NCBI RefSeq assembly: GCF_014773435.2
Contig: NZ_JACXAG020000008.1
Location: forward strand, 1 to 64,000
Reading direction: 5' to 3'
Length of the DNA: 64,000 nt
Source: Polycladospora coralii
Lineage (GTDB): Bacteria > Bacillota > Bacilli > Thermoactinomycetales > Thermoactinomycetaceae
Both the position numbers and the translations under genes were made by a program. Shown in pieces: positions 25,527 to 34,197 of the stretch. The notes under the pieces were generated by a model. The model was given only the letters and a program-made list of their open reading frames with translations. It did not search any database and was not told the origin of the DNA. The stretch's first letter is position 1. Each line of letters starts with the position of its first letter.

Positions 25527-26015
25527 CTATTTATTTGATTGAAAGTATTCAAATGGCACTGATTTTCCCCATCCATTCTGTTCTGTAGACTTGGATTTTT
25601 TAAATGGTTTGCTGTCGGGAAGTACAATGTCATTATCTTTTAAAATTTGTATCAGATTGATAAGAGGTTCCAGTGTATATTCACTTCTATATCCAGCATA
25701 GATATTTCCTAATGTTGTATAAGTAAGTTCCTCTAGTGCAATTTCTACGATTTTTTGTTGATCAATGGATAAATGATCGAATCCAAATGCAATTGCAAGT
25801 TCTTTTAATGACTCATCCTTTGGATAATATTCAGGTACCGCTAACTCAATTTGTGTAAAATCGTTGGTTTTAGTACCGCTTTTAATTAATTCCAAAAAGG
25901 ATATCATTTTTGATGAATTTATTCTCCGTTTTTTACACAATTCATTCATGCATGTTACTCCATAGGCTATTCGACCTCTTATTGAAATCTCATCGAATTC
26001 TTCCCTTAAATTCAT
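25527..26015 (-). CDS. Immunity protein paired with a YwqJ-like deaminase (cassette N)
   Basis: A 162-residue protein: EEFDEISIRGRIAYGVTCMN, then FGFDHLSIDQQKIVE and PLINLIQILKDNDIVLP, ending GWGKSVPFEYFQSNK. A clear paralogue (39596-40084) follows the second YwqJ-like deaminase fragment, so toxin and immunity families travel together. Biochemically it would bind and block the deaminase tip. The ATG has GGAGATGG upstream. The frame is intact while its toxin is frameshifted. Confidence 0.7.
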   Translation of the reverse strand: MNLREEFDEISIRGRIAYGVTCMNELCKKRRINSSKMISFLELIKSGTKTNDFTQIELAVPEYYPKDESLKELAIAFGFDHLSIDQQKIVEIALEELTYTTLGNIYAGYRSEYTLEPLINLIQILKDNDIVLPDSKPFKKSKSTEQNGWGKSVPFEYFQSNK

Positions 26016-26053
26016 CTTCCATCTCCTTTCTCATCCGTAATACAACTAATTTC

Positions 26054-26391
26054 TTAATCTGTAGGAACACGGACACCGTTTGTTGTAATTTGGCAGTTTG
26101 CACACCTAACTTTAGGATTTCCATTCCTCATCCAAACCGAGCTCATTACTAAATCATTCATTTTGGCACTACCATTTAATGCAATATTTATACATGCTAT
26201 CTCTGAACAATTAGCTGTATTAGCCCAGTTAGAAGATAGACTAGGATGAATATTCTCTGGTGTTGTACCACTTCGACTAGTCCCATAATACGTTTTCCAG
26301 TTCGACTGTCCACAGCAGCAGATACAGGAGTTGGTTTTCTATTATTCCGACCAGGTCTCGCTTTAATTTCAGCAGCTCTTTTTTGAGCCAA
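26054..26391 (-). pseudogene. YwqJ-type deaminase toxin tip, frameshifted
   Basis: Frame 1 (26391 to about 26290) reads LAQKRAAEIKARPGR and PVSAAVDSRTGK; after a frameshift near YYG the second frame reads TSRSGTTPENIHPSL, NTANCSEIACINIALNG, NDLVMSSVWMRNG and VRCANCQITTNGVRVP. The SAAVDS...TG, NC(A/S)E and CxxC segments are the zinc and catalytic elements of YwqJ-family deaminases, which act on nucleic acid bases. One indel separates the halves; otherwise all key residues are kept. Confidence 0.8.
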
Positions 26392-26415
26392 ACCTAATGA
26401 TAACTCATCAAATTT

Positions 26416-26646
26416 TTATCTAGCATCATATGCTCGTTTGCCCCACTTACCCGCGGTTGCGAGGTTACCAGCTATTGATATCGCTGCACCAAAGGACAAG
26501 GCGGCATTACCATAATCCCCTTCGAACGCATACCAGATACCTTTTACAATATCTGCGCCTTCGCCAATGACGGGTACCATACCAGCTGTATCTAATATGG
26601 CATGTCCGTTATCTTTCAGAAATGAGCCAATACCATCCAGCAACAA
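26416..26646 (-). pseudogene. Pretoxin domain fragment (PT-TG-like)
   Basis: The 76-codon frame reads ILDTAGMVPVIGEGADIVKG, IWYAFEGDYGNAALS and FGAAISIAGNLATAGKWGK. This matches the hydrophobic pretoxin linker found just before many polymorphic toxin tips. It lies 25 bases before the broken deaminase, cut off from any Rhs core. A stop near 26416 separates it from the deaminase. Confidence 0.7.
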
Positions 26647-26777
26647 AAACAGAGTTTGTTATTAAAGAAACGCATAGTCATCTACATAGCCCTGAAAGGA
26701 TCATGAAGATCCTTTCCATAAAAATCACCACCAGTTGCGAGGTGTATTCAACAACGGATAGTGTCAATCAAAAATGT

Positions 26778-27161
26778 TTAGTACTTTGTTAATTCAAATT
26801 CTAAATCCTTTAAGAATTCCTCAACAGTTGGCGTCACACCTTTTTCATGAGGTGTCATGAAAACAGCAGGTAAAACACCATCATTTCTTAAAATGGGTAG
26901 CAACTCATGCATTAAATCTTCCAATGGAATGATTTCAGGCTTATAATTTATCCAATCACCAGTAGCACATTTTTGTGCATATTCCCTCGCTGGCCATAAT
27001 GGGAAGGCAAGTTGCTGTTCATCCGTTTGGGCCAATGCCCAGCCGTCATTCCATAATCCCCAAGCCTCTTCAAAATTGACAACTCTGCCTATAAAATGAC
27101 TATATCGTTTTGGTCCAGACAAAGCCAACACAGCCGTAAGCTGTTCTTCACTGATGCTCAT
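26778..27161 (-). CDS. DUF2750 immunity protein (cassette M)
   Basis: A 127-residue DUF2750 protein. ALSGPKRYSHFIGRVV, WGLWNDGWALAQTD, AFPLWPAREYAQKCATGDW and PLEDLMHELLPILRNDGV follow the family along its whole length. DUF2750 proteins are often found behind polymorphic toxins and act as immunity proteins. It starts 17 bases after the stop of the toxin tip at 27179-27472, and the frame is intact. Confidence 0.85.
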   Translation of the reverse strand: MSISEEQLTAVLALSGPKRYSHFIGRVVNFEEAWGLWNDGWALAQTDEQQLAFPLWPAREYAQKCATGDWINYKPEIIPLEDLMHELLPILRNDGVLPAVFMTPHEKGVTPTVEEFLKDLEFELTKY

Positions 27162-27178
27162 GAAGTCCCATCCTTCCT

Positions 27179-27472
27179 TTACCTAACAGGTCTTATTTTG
27201 CTCTTTCTTCCGTGGTTATCGTATTTATGTTGCAGTTTATGAAGATCCCGATCTTGTAGATGTGCATACTGGTAACTAAACCCTTTGGCGGATTCTCTCC
27301 TCCGCTCGTGAGCTAGTTGATAACAACCTTCATAAGTTTTAGAGTTTCTGGAATTTCTAGGTAATCTCAAGTCTTTAGCTTGTCCTAAATCAACTCTTCT
27401 AATCTCATTTCTTAGCCATCCTATATTCGCAGAAGGTACAACCATTCTAGAAGTTGATAAAAAAACATCCAC
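27179..27472 (-). CDS. Toxin tip, histidine-rich nuclease-like (cassette M)
   Basis: A 97-codon frame without internal stops: NIGWLRNEIRRVDLGQAKDL, RLPRNSRN, YQLAHERRRESAKGFSYQYA and LQDRDLHKLQHKYDNHGRK. The conserved His and Arg residues suggest a nuclease, but I cannot name the family. There is no carrier domain and no clear ribosome binding site, so it is a silent tip module rather than a free gene. It is the only tip of the array in which I found no clear lesion. Confidence 0.5.
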   Translation of the reverse strand: MDVFLSTSRMVVPSANIGWLRNEIRRVDLGQAKDLRLPRNSRNSKTYEGCYQLAHERRRESAKGFSYQYAHLQDRDLHKLQHKYDNHGRKSKIRPVR

Positions 27473-27557
27473 GCGAAAAAGTAAGAATTGTTAGTGCTAT
27501 TTTACATCTCTTAAGTTTTTTTGATGTTAGAAATTCACTTTATTATGTCATCTTTGA

Positions 27558-28145
27558 TCAACTATTTTTCCAAAGAGGATTATCATTAACTGTAAATGAA
27601 TTAAATAGACTATCAAATTTTTGATTATCGATAGTTGTTAATTGAAGATCAATTTTTGATGATACAGCATAAAAAAGCTGTTCAACAAGATCCATTTCTA
27701 TATTTAACTGTAATGTTGAAATTAGTCTTTCTCTCATAAGCTCAATATCTGGTTCCTCTTCTAATAGCTCTACTTCTAATAAAGAAAGTACTTTGTACAT
27801 TTCTTTTAACTGACCACCACCTGAATATTTTAGCATATCTCTCCAATATGGATGTTGAGTAGTGAGAGAAATACATTCATGGAAATTATGAGCAATCATT
27901 CCAGCTTCACCTTCAGAGCCAATATAGACAATTGGGCAATTATCTACCTGTTGTCCTTCCCCCCATAAAGCAAAAATCCCCCCTGTTCCATCCTTAGCAA
28001 TCACAGTTGCAACCTCTCTCACTTTTAAATCCGGCTCTTCAGAGATTGCGTAGGGTTTAATAACCTCAAAATCAAAGGGCCACGTCAAAATTTCTACTAG
28101 ATCGGGATGCGCTATAATTTTGTTGAACAAATTCGGTAAGTTCAA
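27558..28145 (-). CDS. SMI1/KNR4-like immunity protein (cassette L)
   Basis: A 195-residue protein: LTWPFDFEVIKPYAISEEPD, VATVIAKDGTGGIFALWGEG, CPIVYIGSEGEAGMIAHN and HPYWRDMLKYSGGGQL. This resembles the long SMI1/KNR4 (SUKH) immunity proteins of Bacillus. The start is TTG with AAGGAG nine bases upstream. It lies 57 bases after the end of a toxin fragment and is intact. Confidence 0.65.
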   Translation of the reverse strand: MNLPNLFNKIIAHPDLVEILTWPFDFEVIKPYAISEEPDLKVREVATVIAKDGTGGIFALWGEGQQVDNCPIVYIGSEGEAGMIAHNFHECISLTTQHPYWRDMLKYSGGGQLKEMYKVLSLLEVELLEEEPDIELMRERLISTLQLNIEMDLVEQLFYAVSSKIDLQLTTIDNQKFDSLFNSFTVNDNPLWKNS

Positions 28146-28202
28146 TTATGTCTTCTCCTTCGTTCTTTAAACTTTTTTTGCGCTAACACTTTGCATCTCC
28201 TG

Positions 28203-28345
28203 TTACTTTCTAAGTCTTTCTGCATACTGCAACATTTGTATCATTCCTTCATCGTACTTGTTACCATGTAAATTTCCAACATTTTTTATATCAAGGCGTA
28301 ATGCACCCTCAAAATCGCCAGCATCAAAAAGTACTAGTAGAGTAG
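28203..28345 (-). pseudogene. C-terminal fragment of a toxin tip (cassette L)
   Basis: The minus strand reads LLVLFDAGDFEGALRLDI, NVGNLHGNKYDEGMIQML and QYAERLRK-stop. The end looks like that of several Rhs and LXG tips (G.KY...I..ML.Y). The rest of the tip is missing, and the terminator of the preceding cassette lies 20 bases upstream. Confidence 0.45.
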
Positions 28346-28364
28346 GGATTGATTGTTGACAAAG

Positions 28365-28403
28365 AAAAGACCACTCCTACTTCGTGTAAGAATGGTCTTT
28401 TTT
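28365..28403 (-). terminator. Terminator of cassette K
   Basis: On the minus strand AAAGACCATTCTTAC pairs with GTAGGAGTGGTCTTTT, with a T-run after. It lies 12 bases after the comJ-like gene. Confidence 0.88.
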
Positions 28404-28415
28404 CATATCATTATA

Positions 28416-28922
28416 TTATATGGCTGGTGCCGCATGCATTAAAAATTCTTGTGGGGGTATCAACTCTTTATCCGCTTTTAGGATTCGTGGATATGGATTT
28501 TCAGCATTTATAAAGGTTAATTCATATCTCACCGGGAATAAACCATTACTTGGATCATCATCTTCTCCAGGCTCTATTAGGATCGCTTCAAATAAAAGTT
28601 CGTAACTTCCTTTAGGAACAGGAAAAACATACTCATCCGTCATCACACTACATACTGTAATTCCCTCATCTCTCACATTAAAAGGAACAATAATCGAACG
28701 GATAGAATCATCATTTAACATAATCGAATCTTTTCTACTCACCATGACTTCACATTCCCAGTTGGACAAAGCACCAAATGACACTGATCCTTCTCTCCAA
28801 GAAAAACCTTGGTCAACATGCCTATCTTCCCAATCATTAAATGGATGTTCAATTTCAGTATTAAAAACATATAATCCCGAATAAGATATTAAAAAACTGA
28901 TTTTAGACCATTCTTTTTCCAT
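28416..28922 (-). CDS. comJ: ComJ-like nuclease inhibitor, probable immunity protein (cassette K)
   Basis: A 168-residue ComJ homologue. HPFNDWEDRHVDQGFSWREG, SVSFGALSNWECEV, IRSIIVPFNV and FPVPKGSYELLFEAI follow Bacillus ComJ, the inhibitor of the DNA-entry nuclease NucA. Here it lies in the toxin array, so it would protect against a NucA-type nuclease tip, but no such tip is left beside it. It has an extra C-terminal 35 residues compared with Bacillus ComJ. The ATG at 28922 is preferred, with GGGGTG before it. Confidence 0.75.
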   Translation of the reverse strand: MEKEWSKISFLISYSGLYVFNTEIEHPFNDWEDRHVDQGFSWREGSVSFGALSNWECEVMVSRKDSIMLNDDSIRSIIVPFNVRDEGITVCSVMTDEYVFPVPKGSYELLFEAILIEPGEDDDPSNGLFPVRYELTFINAENPYPRILKADKELIPPQEFLMHAAPAI

Positions 28923-29007
28923 AATCACACCCCACTGCTTCTAACCTCCTATATCAATTCGCACACGGGAGGATAGCTGTTTTTTAATTGATTCGCAATG
29001 TTATCTA

Positions 29008-29345
29008 TTATTTCTCTTCCCACAGAAGGATAAGCTTCTCATCATCTTCAATTTTGCATACTTTAGTCACCTTAATATCTTTACAATACCCTGATAACCC
29101 TTCCCCGCCACTATAATCTTCTATTTCATAACGAATACTCTCCAACTGCCTTGATTTTATATCATGAAGCTTAGTTTCTATAATATTGGCAATAGAGTTC
29201 GTTGTAAATATTCTCGGAATGGAGAAATCAATAACATTAACTAATTTTACGCTTAGCATGAATCTTTCTTCATCTTCTATATACATAGAGTTAAAAATAA
29301 CATCTATCTGACTTCTATCCACTGAGTCAACATATTGATTTAATT
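29008..29345 (-). CDS. Immunity-like protein, N-terminus probably lost (cassette K)
   Basis: A frame of about 110 codons: NQYVDSVDRSQIDVIFNSMY, MLSVKLVNVIDFSIP, FTTNSIANIIETKL and CKIEDDEKLILLWEEK. No family known. The frame can start only inside a pretoxin fragment (GTG at 29358), where a different frame encodes the pretoxin sequence RAGATA. There is no ribosome binding site, so the real N-terminus was probably removed in the join at about 29345. Confidence 0.45.
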
Positions 29346-29490
29346 TCAGCAGTAGCACCAGCTCTCATCACACCTTCCGAACGGAGTAGGGCTCGCCCAC
29401 CTCGAACTCCTCCATATAATACAGTCGAAGCACTTCCTAATGATATACCAAAGAAAAACCCATCTAGCGCTAATTCTGGTTTCCACGCAT
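29345..29490 (-). pseudogene. Pretoxin linker fragment
   Basis: The minus strand encodes WKPELALDGFFFGISLG, SASTVLYGGVRGG and RALLRSEGVMRAGATA, the same hydrophobic linker as in the cassettes at 32624-33130 and 34686-35030. It lies against an IS66 transposase fragment on the other strand. Confidence 0.7.
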
Positions 29491-29493
29491 TTT

Positions 29494-29686
29494 TAGGCTA
29501 CCGGATTCAGTAAACGCCACCGCATCGGTGGCAAAAGAAGGGCTTCACTTTTATAACCAGCTTTTTGCCATTGAACGTGATTTAAAAGATGTCTCAACAG
29601 AAGAGCGGTATCGAATACGGTTAGAACGTAGTCAGCCTGTGCTGAATGCTTTTTCAGCATGGCTTCGTACACAAACCAGTATTTAA
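29494..29686 (+). mobile_element. IS66 family transposase fragment
   Basis: The plus strand reads HFYNQLFAIERDLKDVS, TEERYRIRLERSQPVL and NAFSAWLRTQT, the middle of an IS66 TnpC-type transposase, ending at a TAA. The rest of the element is absent. It has cut into the pretoxin fragment on its left. Confidence 0.8.
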
Positions 29687-29704
29687 TTAATCATTAAGTC
29701 AGTA

Positions 29705-30340
29705 CTAACCGATACCTAGTTTTAATTTTAGAGCAGGATCATGAAGGAGATAGGGTCGCTCTTTAGGAACCACCAACTTATCAAATTCATGTTTCTGTGC
29801 ATGAGATCTTTGCATAGCTACAAAATCTGATATATCTTCAATCTGTACGATCCATTCATCAGAATATTTCATTAACGTATCGCCACGTAATCCTAGCTGA
29901 ATGGCTCGTCTTTCTACTTTATTTCCTAGCGGATCATGGTCTGGATCCCATTGAAGCCGAACATCTGACTTCATACCTGCTTGTTTCCACTCTTCATAAC
30001 TTGCATATTGATCAGGATCATAACTGGAATTCACTGCATTTGCTAATATCGATTCAAAAGCATCTCTTTTCAGCCAAATAGCAAGAATCATCTCTTGGTT
30101 TTCTTTTGTTCCCCAGCCTGATCGATACATCATCCAGAGAAAATTCGTCTTGATCCAACTCATACGTGTCAATTTAAACCCTTCACCAAATCGGTTATGT
30201 TTCTCAGCATATTGACCAATCCCTGGATGATACGCTTGGTAGACTACAATGGTATCTTGATCAAATTGCGCCAGTATATGCCGGCCCTTTTGCGGCCAGC
30301 TTCGAACCTGTTCTCTATACGGTTCAGTCACAAGTTTCAC
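29705..30340 (-). CDS. DUF4291 family protein
   Basis: A 211-residue DUF4291 protein. WPQKGRHILAQFDQDTIVVY, KLTRMSWIKTNFLWMMYRSG, WGTKENQEMILAIWLKRDAF and LRGDTLMKYSDEWIVQIED cover the family from end to end. The biochemical role is unknown. The start is GTG with GGGAGG six bases upstream. A copy of its last 60 residues lies at 55239-55424, upstream of wapA. It could be an immunity protein for a lost tip or just a passenger. Confidence 0.85.
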   Translation of the reverse strand: MKLVTEPYREQVRSWPQKGRHILAQFDQDTIVVYQAYHPGIGQYAEKHNRFGEGFKLTRMSWIKTNFLWMMYRSGWGTKENQEMILAIWLKRDAFESILANAVNSSYDPDQYASYEEWKQAGMKSDVRLQWDPDHDPLGNKVERRAIQLGLRGDTLMKYSDEWIVQIEDISDFVAMQRSHAQKHEFDKLVVPKERPYLLHDPALKLKLGIG

Positions 30341-30417
30341 CTTTGTCCTCCCTTAGGATATATGATGTAGACATCATTGAATGAATGGAATTCTGATTTC
30401 TCATATCGAACTTCTAC

Positions 30418-30885
30418 TCAATTAAAAGTACGAAAATAATTTTCATCATCTATAATCCAATAACGCTGGTCATGAGGTATTTTACTTTCAAAATTTAAAT
30501 ATTCTCCTGTCCAGCCATCCGGAACATAATACTCAAAGGACATTGGTTCAGGATAGAATGAAAACAACTGTTTTTTATCAAAGTCTACCATTAATGATAC
30601 TCCAAAATTATCTGGCTCGGGCTCTTCTTTATCTTTTTCTTTAATTAACAGGTAAGTTAGTTCACACACTGAAACCTGATAACCCGAAATTTTTTCTAGA
30701 AATTGTTCCGCCGTATTTTCATTCACAATAGGAATGTCGAATCTTTCTGAATAATCATTATTACTAGGGAGAAGTTTAGTTTGATCTAAAAACCAAACAT
30801 CTCGATCCGTTACATACCAGATCCATTCATTTTTATAAATCACACCTACAACAATATTTTGTGCATATTCTGGCTCTATTTTCAA
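30418..30885 (-). CDS. Immunity-like protein (cassette I)
   Basis: A 155-residue acidic protein of no known family: NIVVGVIYKNEWIWYVTDRD, SVCELTYLLIKEKDKEEPEP, VSLMVDFDKKQLFSFYPEP and YWIIDDENYFRTFN. The start is TTG, eight bases after AGGAGG. It follows the ADP-ribosyltransferase-like tip and is intact, whereas that tip has a nonsense codon. Confidence 0.6.
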   Translation of the reverse strand: MKIEPEYAQNIVVGVIYKNEWIWYVTDRDVWFLDQTKLLPSNNDYSERFDIPIVNENTAEQFLEKISGYQVSVCELTYLLIKEKDKEEPEPDNFGVSLMVDFDKKQLFSFYPEPMSFEYYVPDGWTGEYLNFESKIPHDQRYWIIDDENYFRTFN

Positions 30886-31081
30886 AGCAAAATCCTCCTA
30901 TGATCTATATACAAATTTAGTAAGAGATCTCAGAAGTTAGCTCGAAAAGTAATCTTCTGAGATGATTGGCACTCTCTGTTTTATTAAACTATTCCATCAA
31001 GACAATGTGTTTGAAACAGAATGGCTTTTCCTAAATTATATCAGTATTTGGGATACTCAATAGAACTTACACTTGGTGTGT

Positions 31082-31730
31082 TTATTTAATAACTCTAGCA
31101 TTATAAGCATGTTCTTCTATCCATTCCGGCCAAGGCCTAGGAAACTCATAGGAATCTCCAGGAGTAAAAGGGGCTACTATTTTAGGTGCTGTACCATTTT
31201 GGTTTCGTGGGTTTAATATATATTTATTTTGATCTACAGCTGACTCTTCTACCATTTCATGAAACCATCCTGGGACTTCAAATGCAACAATATGGGCATC
31301 TCCACCTCGCTTGTTCTTAAAGTAAATTCCATGTTCAATATCCCCTGTACTAATGTTTAAATTACTCTTCTTATTACCAATACTCACCGTTCTGATTTCA
31401 TTAACAAGGATGCACGCTCTACTCCTGTTATCTATATTACCAATTTATCCCATCCGAACATGATAATAAGTCACTGGGTTCGAAAAATCTTTACTGCTTG
31501 TCTTCTTTTTCTTATTTGATTTGGATTTGCTTTCCTTCGGTTTATTAGTCAAATCAACCCACATCTGCTCCACTAAGGGCCCTAACTTATCTCTACCGTC
31601 TTTACCATACTTCCTACTTTTCTTAGTTGCATTTATTCCTATCTTTAGCTTCTTTCCTTCGGCTAAAACCTTTTTTCTTCTTATAGTCCTGATACCAATT
31701 GAAAGTTTCTTAAGTAACTTGACATGTAAG
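31082..31730 (-). pseudogene. ADP-ribosyltransferase-like toxin tip with one nonsense codon (cassette I)
   Basis: Upstream of an in-frame TAA (31445-31447) the frame reads KYGKDGRDKLGPLVEQM and SSKDFSNPVTYYHVRMG; after it IGNIDNRSRACILVNEI, STGDIEHGIYFKNKRGG, AHIVAFEVPGWFHEM, NPRNQNGTAPKIV and SYEFPRPWPEWIEEHAYN. Both parts are in the same frame and only the stop interrupts them. TYYH...G...I followed by GIYFKN and a late Glu recalls small ADP-ribosyltransferase toxins, but this is weak. The KYG...LGP part is shared with cassette H. Confidence 0.5.
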
Positions 31731-31784
31731 AAAGTGATTATTTAGCAAATAGTTTTGAAATGATTTCCTTATTAAACTATACTA

Positions 31785-32033
31785 TTATGCTTTTATCTGA
31801 TACTCTAATTTGTATCTTTGAATAATTTTTGTTCCATTTTTCTCAAACACATAAATTCTTTGACAACATGAACATCTCCAAATTTTATGTTCAGGATCAG
31901 GGATGTCTAAAGTATCAATTTGTCCCATAGAAATGATTTTATCCATCTCTTTATCTGTATACACATGTAAATCTATATTATTTGGTATATTGCCATCCCA
32001 AAGAATTTCACCACATATACATTCATATTTCAT
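31785..32033 (-). CDS. Small zinc-ribbon immunity-like protein
   Basis: An 82-residue protein with two cysteine pairs, YECICGEILWDG and WRCSCCQRIYVF, likely one zinc site, and HVYTDKEMDKI between them. Family unknown. ATG at 32033 follows AGGAGA by nine bases; earlier in-frame starts are less likely. It lies 68 bases after the cassette H immunity gene and may be a second immunity gene of that cassette or the last part of a lost one. Confidence 0.55.
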   Translation of the reverse strand: MKYECICGEILWDGNIPNNIDLHVYTDKEMDKIISMGQIDTLDIPDPEHKIWRCSCCQRIYVFEKNGTKIIQRYKLEYQIKA

Positions 32034-32101
32034 CTTATCCATTCTCCTAATGAGTAATTTTTCCATCTTTTGTCCAGATTTCAACTCTATCTGGAAGTTA
32101 T

Positions 32102-32611
32102 TTATTTGGAAAAGTCCCTTCTGCTCTCTTTATAATTATCAATGTTATTGATTAAAAACCTACGCATCCATTCAGGATCTTCAAACATATTGTATATAAA
32201 TAAGCATATATCTTGATCTTCCTCTCGATCATCGGTAAAGTCCGGATCTATCATATTAAGAAAATCATAACGAAATGATCGGTACGTGATCGAGTACACT
32301 TTTTTCTGTTTATGATAGATACTAAAGGTAATCATCATACATCTTCTTTTATACGATAAGAGAAGATCATCATTTAAACACAACTCTTGATTGTTCACAT
32401 GAACATATAAATGTTCTCCTCTAGCATAAAGCATCATCCGATCTTTCTTAGGAAAAAACAGGAACCTAAATCCTTTAATATAATCATATTTCCCATTGGT
32501 TTCTATATCTTCATCCATTTCAAATACTTCTATCTCTTGAGTTCGCGGATTAAAATACATTTTTTCCACATGTGTTGCATTGTTTCGCAAAATGAGTATT
32601 CTTTCCTTCAT
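32102..32611 (-). CDS. Immunity-like protein (cassette H)
   Basis: A 169-residue protein: KMYFNPRTQEIEVFEMDEDI, YDYIKGFRFLFFPKKDRMM, NQELCLNDDLLLSYKRR and IDPDFTDDREEDQDICLFIY. A paralogue at 34198-34674 shares the same order and the DPDFT(D/E)DREEDQD motif. Both follow the same type of toxin tip. Family unknown. The gene is intact and starts 13 bases after the decayed toxin ends. Confidence 0.6.
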   Translation of the reverse strand: MKERILILRNNATHVEKMYFNPRTQEIEVFEMDEDIETNGKYDYIKGFRFLFFPKKDRMMLYARGEHLYVHVNNQELCLNDDLLLSYKRRCMMITFSIYHKQKKVYSITYRSFRYDFLNMIDPDFTDDREEDQDICLFIYNMFEDPEWMRRFLINNIDNYKESRRDFSK

Positions 32612-32623
32612 TGTTATCCATCC

Positions 32624-33955
32624 CTACTTTACACCCAATATTCGATTAAACCATTTAGAGGTTCTTGAAGCACTTTCAATAATTTCTTCCATGTCTTGTC
32701 CCCTTTATCTCTAAACCTATCAACCATGGGTCCTAATTCATCTCCGTACTTTTTCTAGTTTCTTTTATATCCCTTTAAGCGCTTCAGGGAAAGTTCGATT
32801 CTTAAACTTCACTCCAATATCACGTCTCATCTGGTGAACCGTTCTTGCGATTTCTTCGACTTCTTTTTCTTCTGCTTTCAGTTTTTTAGCTACGTTTATT
32901 AACTCTTTTACTTCTGTAACATATTTTTGTTGGATATTCATGTATTTTAATGGGCTCTTAATCCCCATCTTTGATGCAGTAGCACCAACTCTCATCACAC
33001 CTTCCGAACGAAGTAAGGCTCCCCCACCTCGAACTCCTGCATATACAGTCGAAACACTTCCTAATGATATACTAAAGAAAAAACCCATCTATTGCTAATT
33101 CTGGTTTCCATCCGTTTTGTGAATAATTACGCGCTCTCATTTTCTGTTGCTGTGCTGGAGTAGCATTAAAATAAGCTGTTTGATCCCCTCCAAGCCATCT
33201 TTTATATAGCTCATCCAACACTTTTTTGTTTTTTTTAGTAGAACCTGAACCACAAGTAGTTCGGGTACAATGATCTGGTTTTGGATTTGCCATAGTTGGG
33301 ACTTGGACGATTTTATCATTAATGGATCTGCCGGTACCACCAACTTGAGCTTGAAAGTGTCCATCCAAGTCGCTATAACTAATCGGGTTTCCTCCCGTGA
33401 AGGCATAACGCATCATATGACTCATCGCCAGTCCAATATCTTGAGCGGCATCGGCATACATGTCCCGGGTATCGAAACGAGCGATGCTTGGGTTGTAGTT
33501 TCTAAAGCCCATGTCATAGGCTTCGGTATCGTCGTCCCAGCGTTTCCCAGTGCAGCGGTACGGGTTATACATGGCTTTCCGGTAAAGGCTTCTTTTTGGC
33601 TTTCACCGTACATCTTTTAGCCGTAGGTCGCACGGGTATTTCCTTTTTCATCGAATAGCATCTCGACGTTGCCTGTGCGACTGGTGGTACGGTCGAAGGA
33701 GTCATAGGTATAGGACGTGGTATTTACTTTCCCTTGGTCATCCATTTTTTGCATTTAGGTAAGACGACTAAAGCCATTATATTGGTATTTCTCTGTTGTT
33801 TTTGTGCCATCGTTCACCATCCGGAGGCTACCTAAGCTGTCGTAGAGGTAGGAATTTGTTTTTCCATCTACGGTTTGGGTCAGTATGCGGTTGCGGTCAT
33901 AATATGTCTTGGTTTTGCCATTTTGTGTATGGCTGATGATGTTATGATTCTAATT
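32624..33955 (-). pseudogene. Rhs core, pretoxin linker and toxin tip, decayed (cassette H)
   Basis: From right to left the minus strand shows YD-repeat core (DRNRILTQTVDGKTNSYLYD near 33890), the core end RWDDDTEAYDMGFRNYNPS and NPISYSDLDGHFQAQVGG, the pretoxin WKPELAIDGFFL, and a tip with LKYMNIQQKYVTEVKEL, EEIARTVHQMRRDIGVKFK, KYGDELGPMVDRFRDKG and EEIIESASRTSKWFNRI. Frameshifts occur near 33080 and near 32640-32770, and a stop interrupts the core near 33613. Only this and cassettes D, F and P carry core sequence. Confidence 0.8.
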
Positions 33956-34096
33956 TAATTAAGTAGATTAATGCTTCAATAAATTACATAAGCATCACGA
34001 TATAAAATGTGTTAGCCGAACCAATCATCACACCAATCGATCTTTTAATCATCTTCCCAGCAAAAGATAAGCATGACTGATGATCGTAATTACACA

Positions 34097-34127
34097 TGAA
34101 AAACCATTCCTACGAAAGGTAAGAATG
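34097..34127 (-). terminator. Terminator of cassette G
   Basis: On the minus strand CCATTCTTAC pairs with GTAGGAATGG and TTTTT follows. It lies 70 bases after the cassette G immunity gene. Confidence 0.85.
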
Positions 34128-34197
34128 GCTCGCTAGTCAAATTCAAAACATTACGCTTGTGTTTTTTATTCATGCAATAAAGAATGAAAAATAACTT

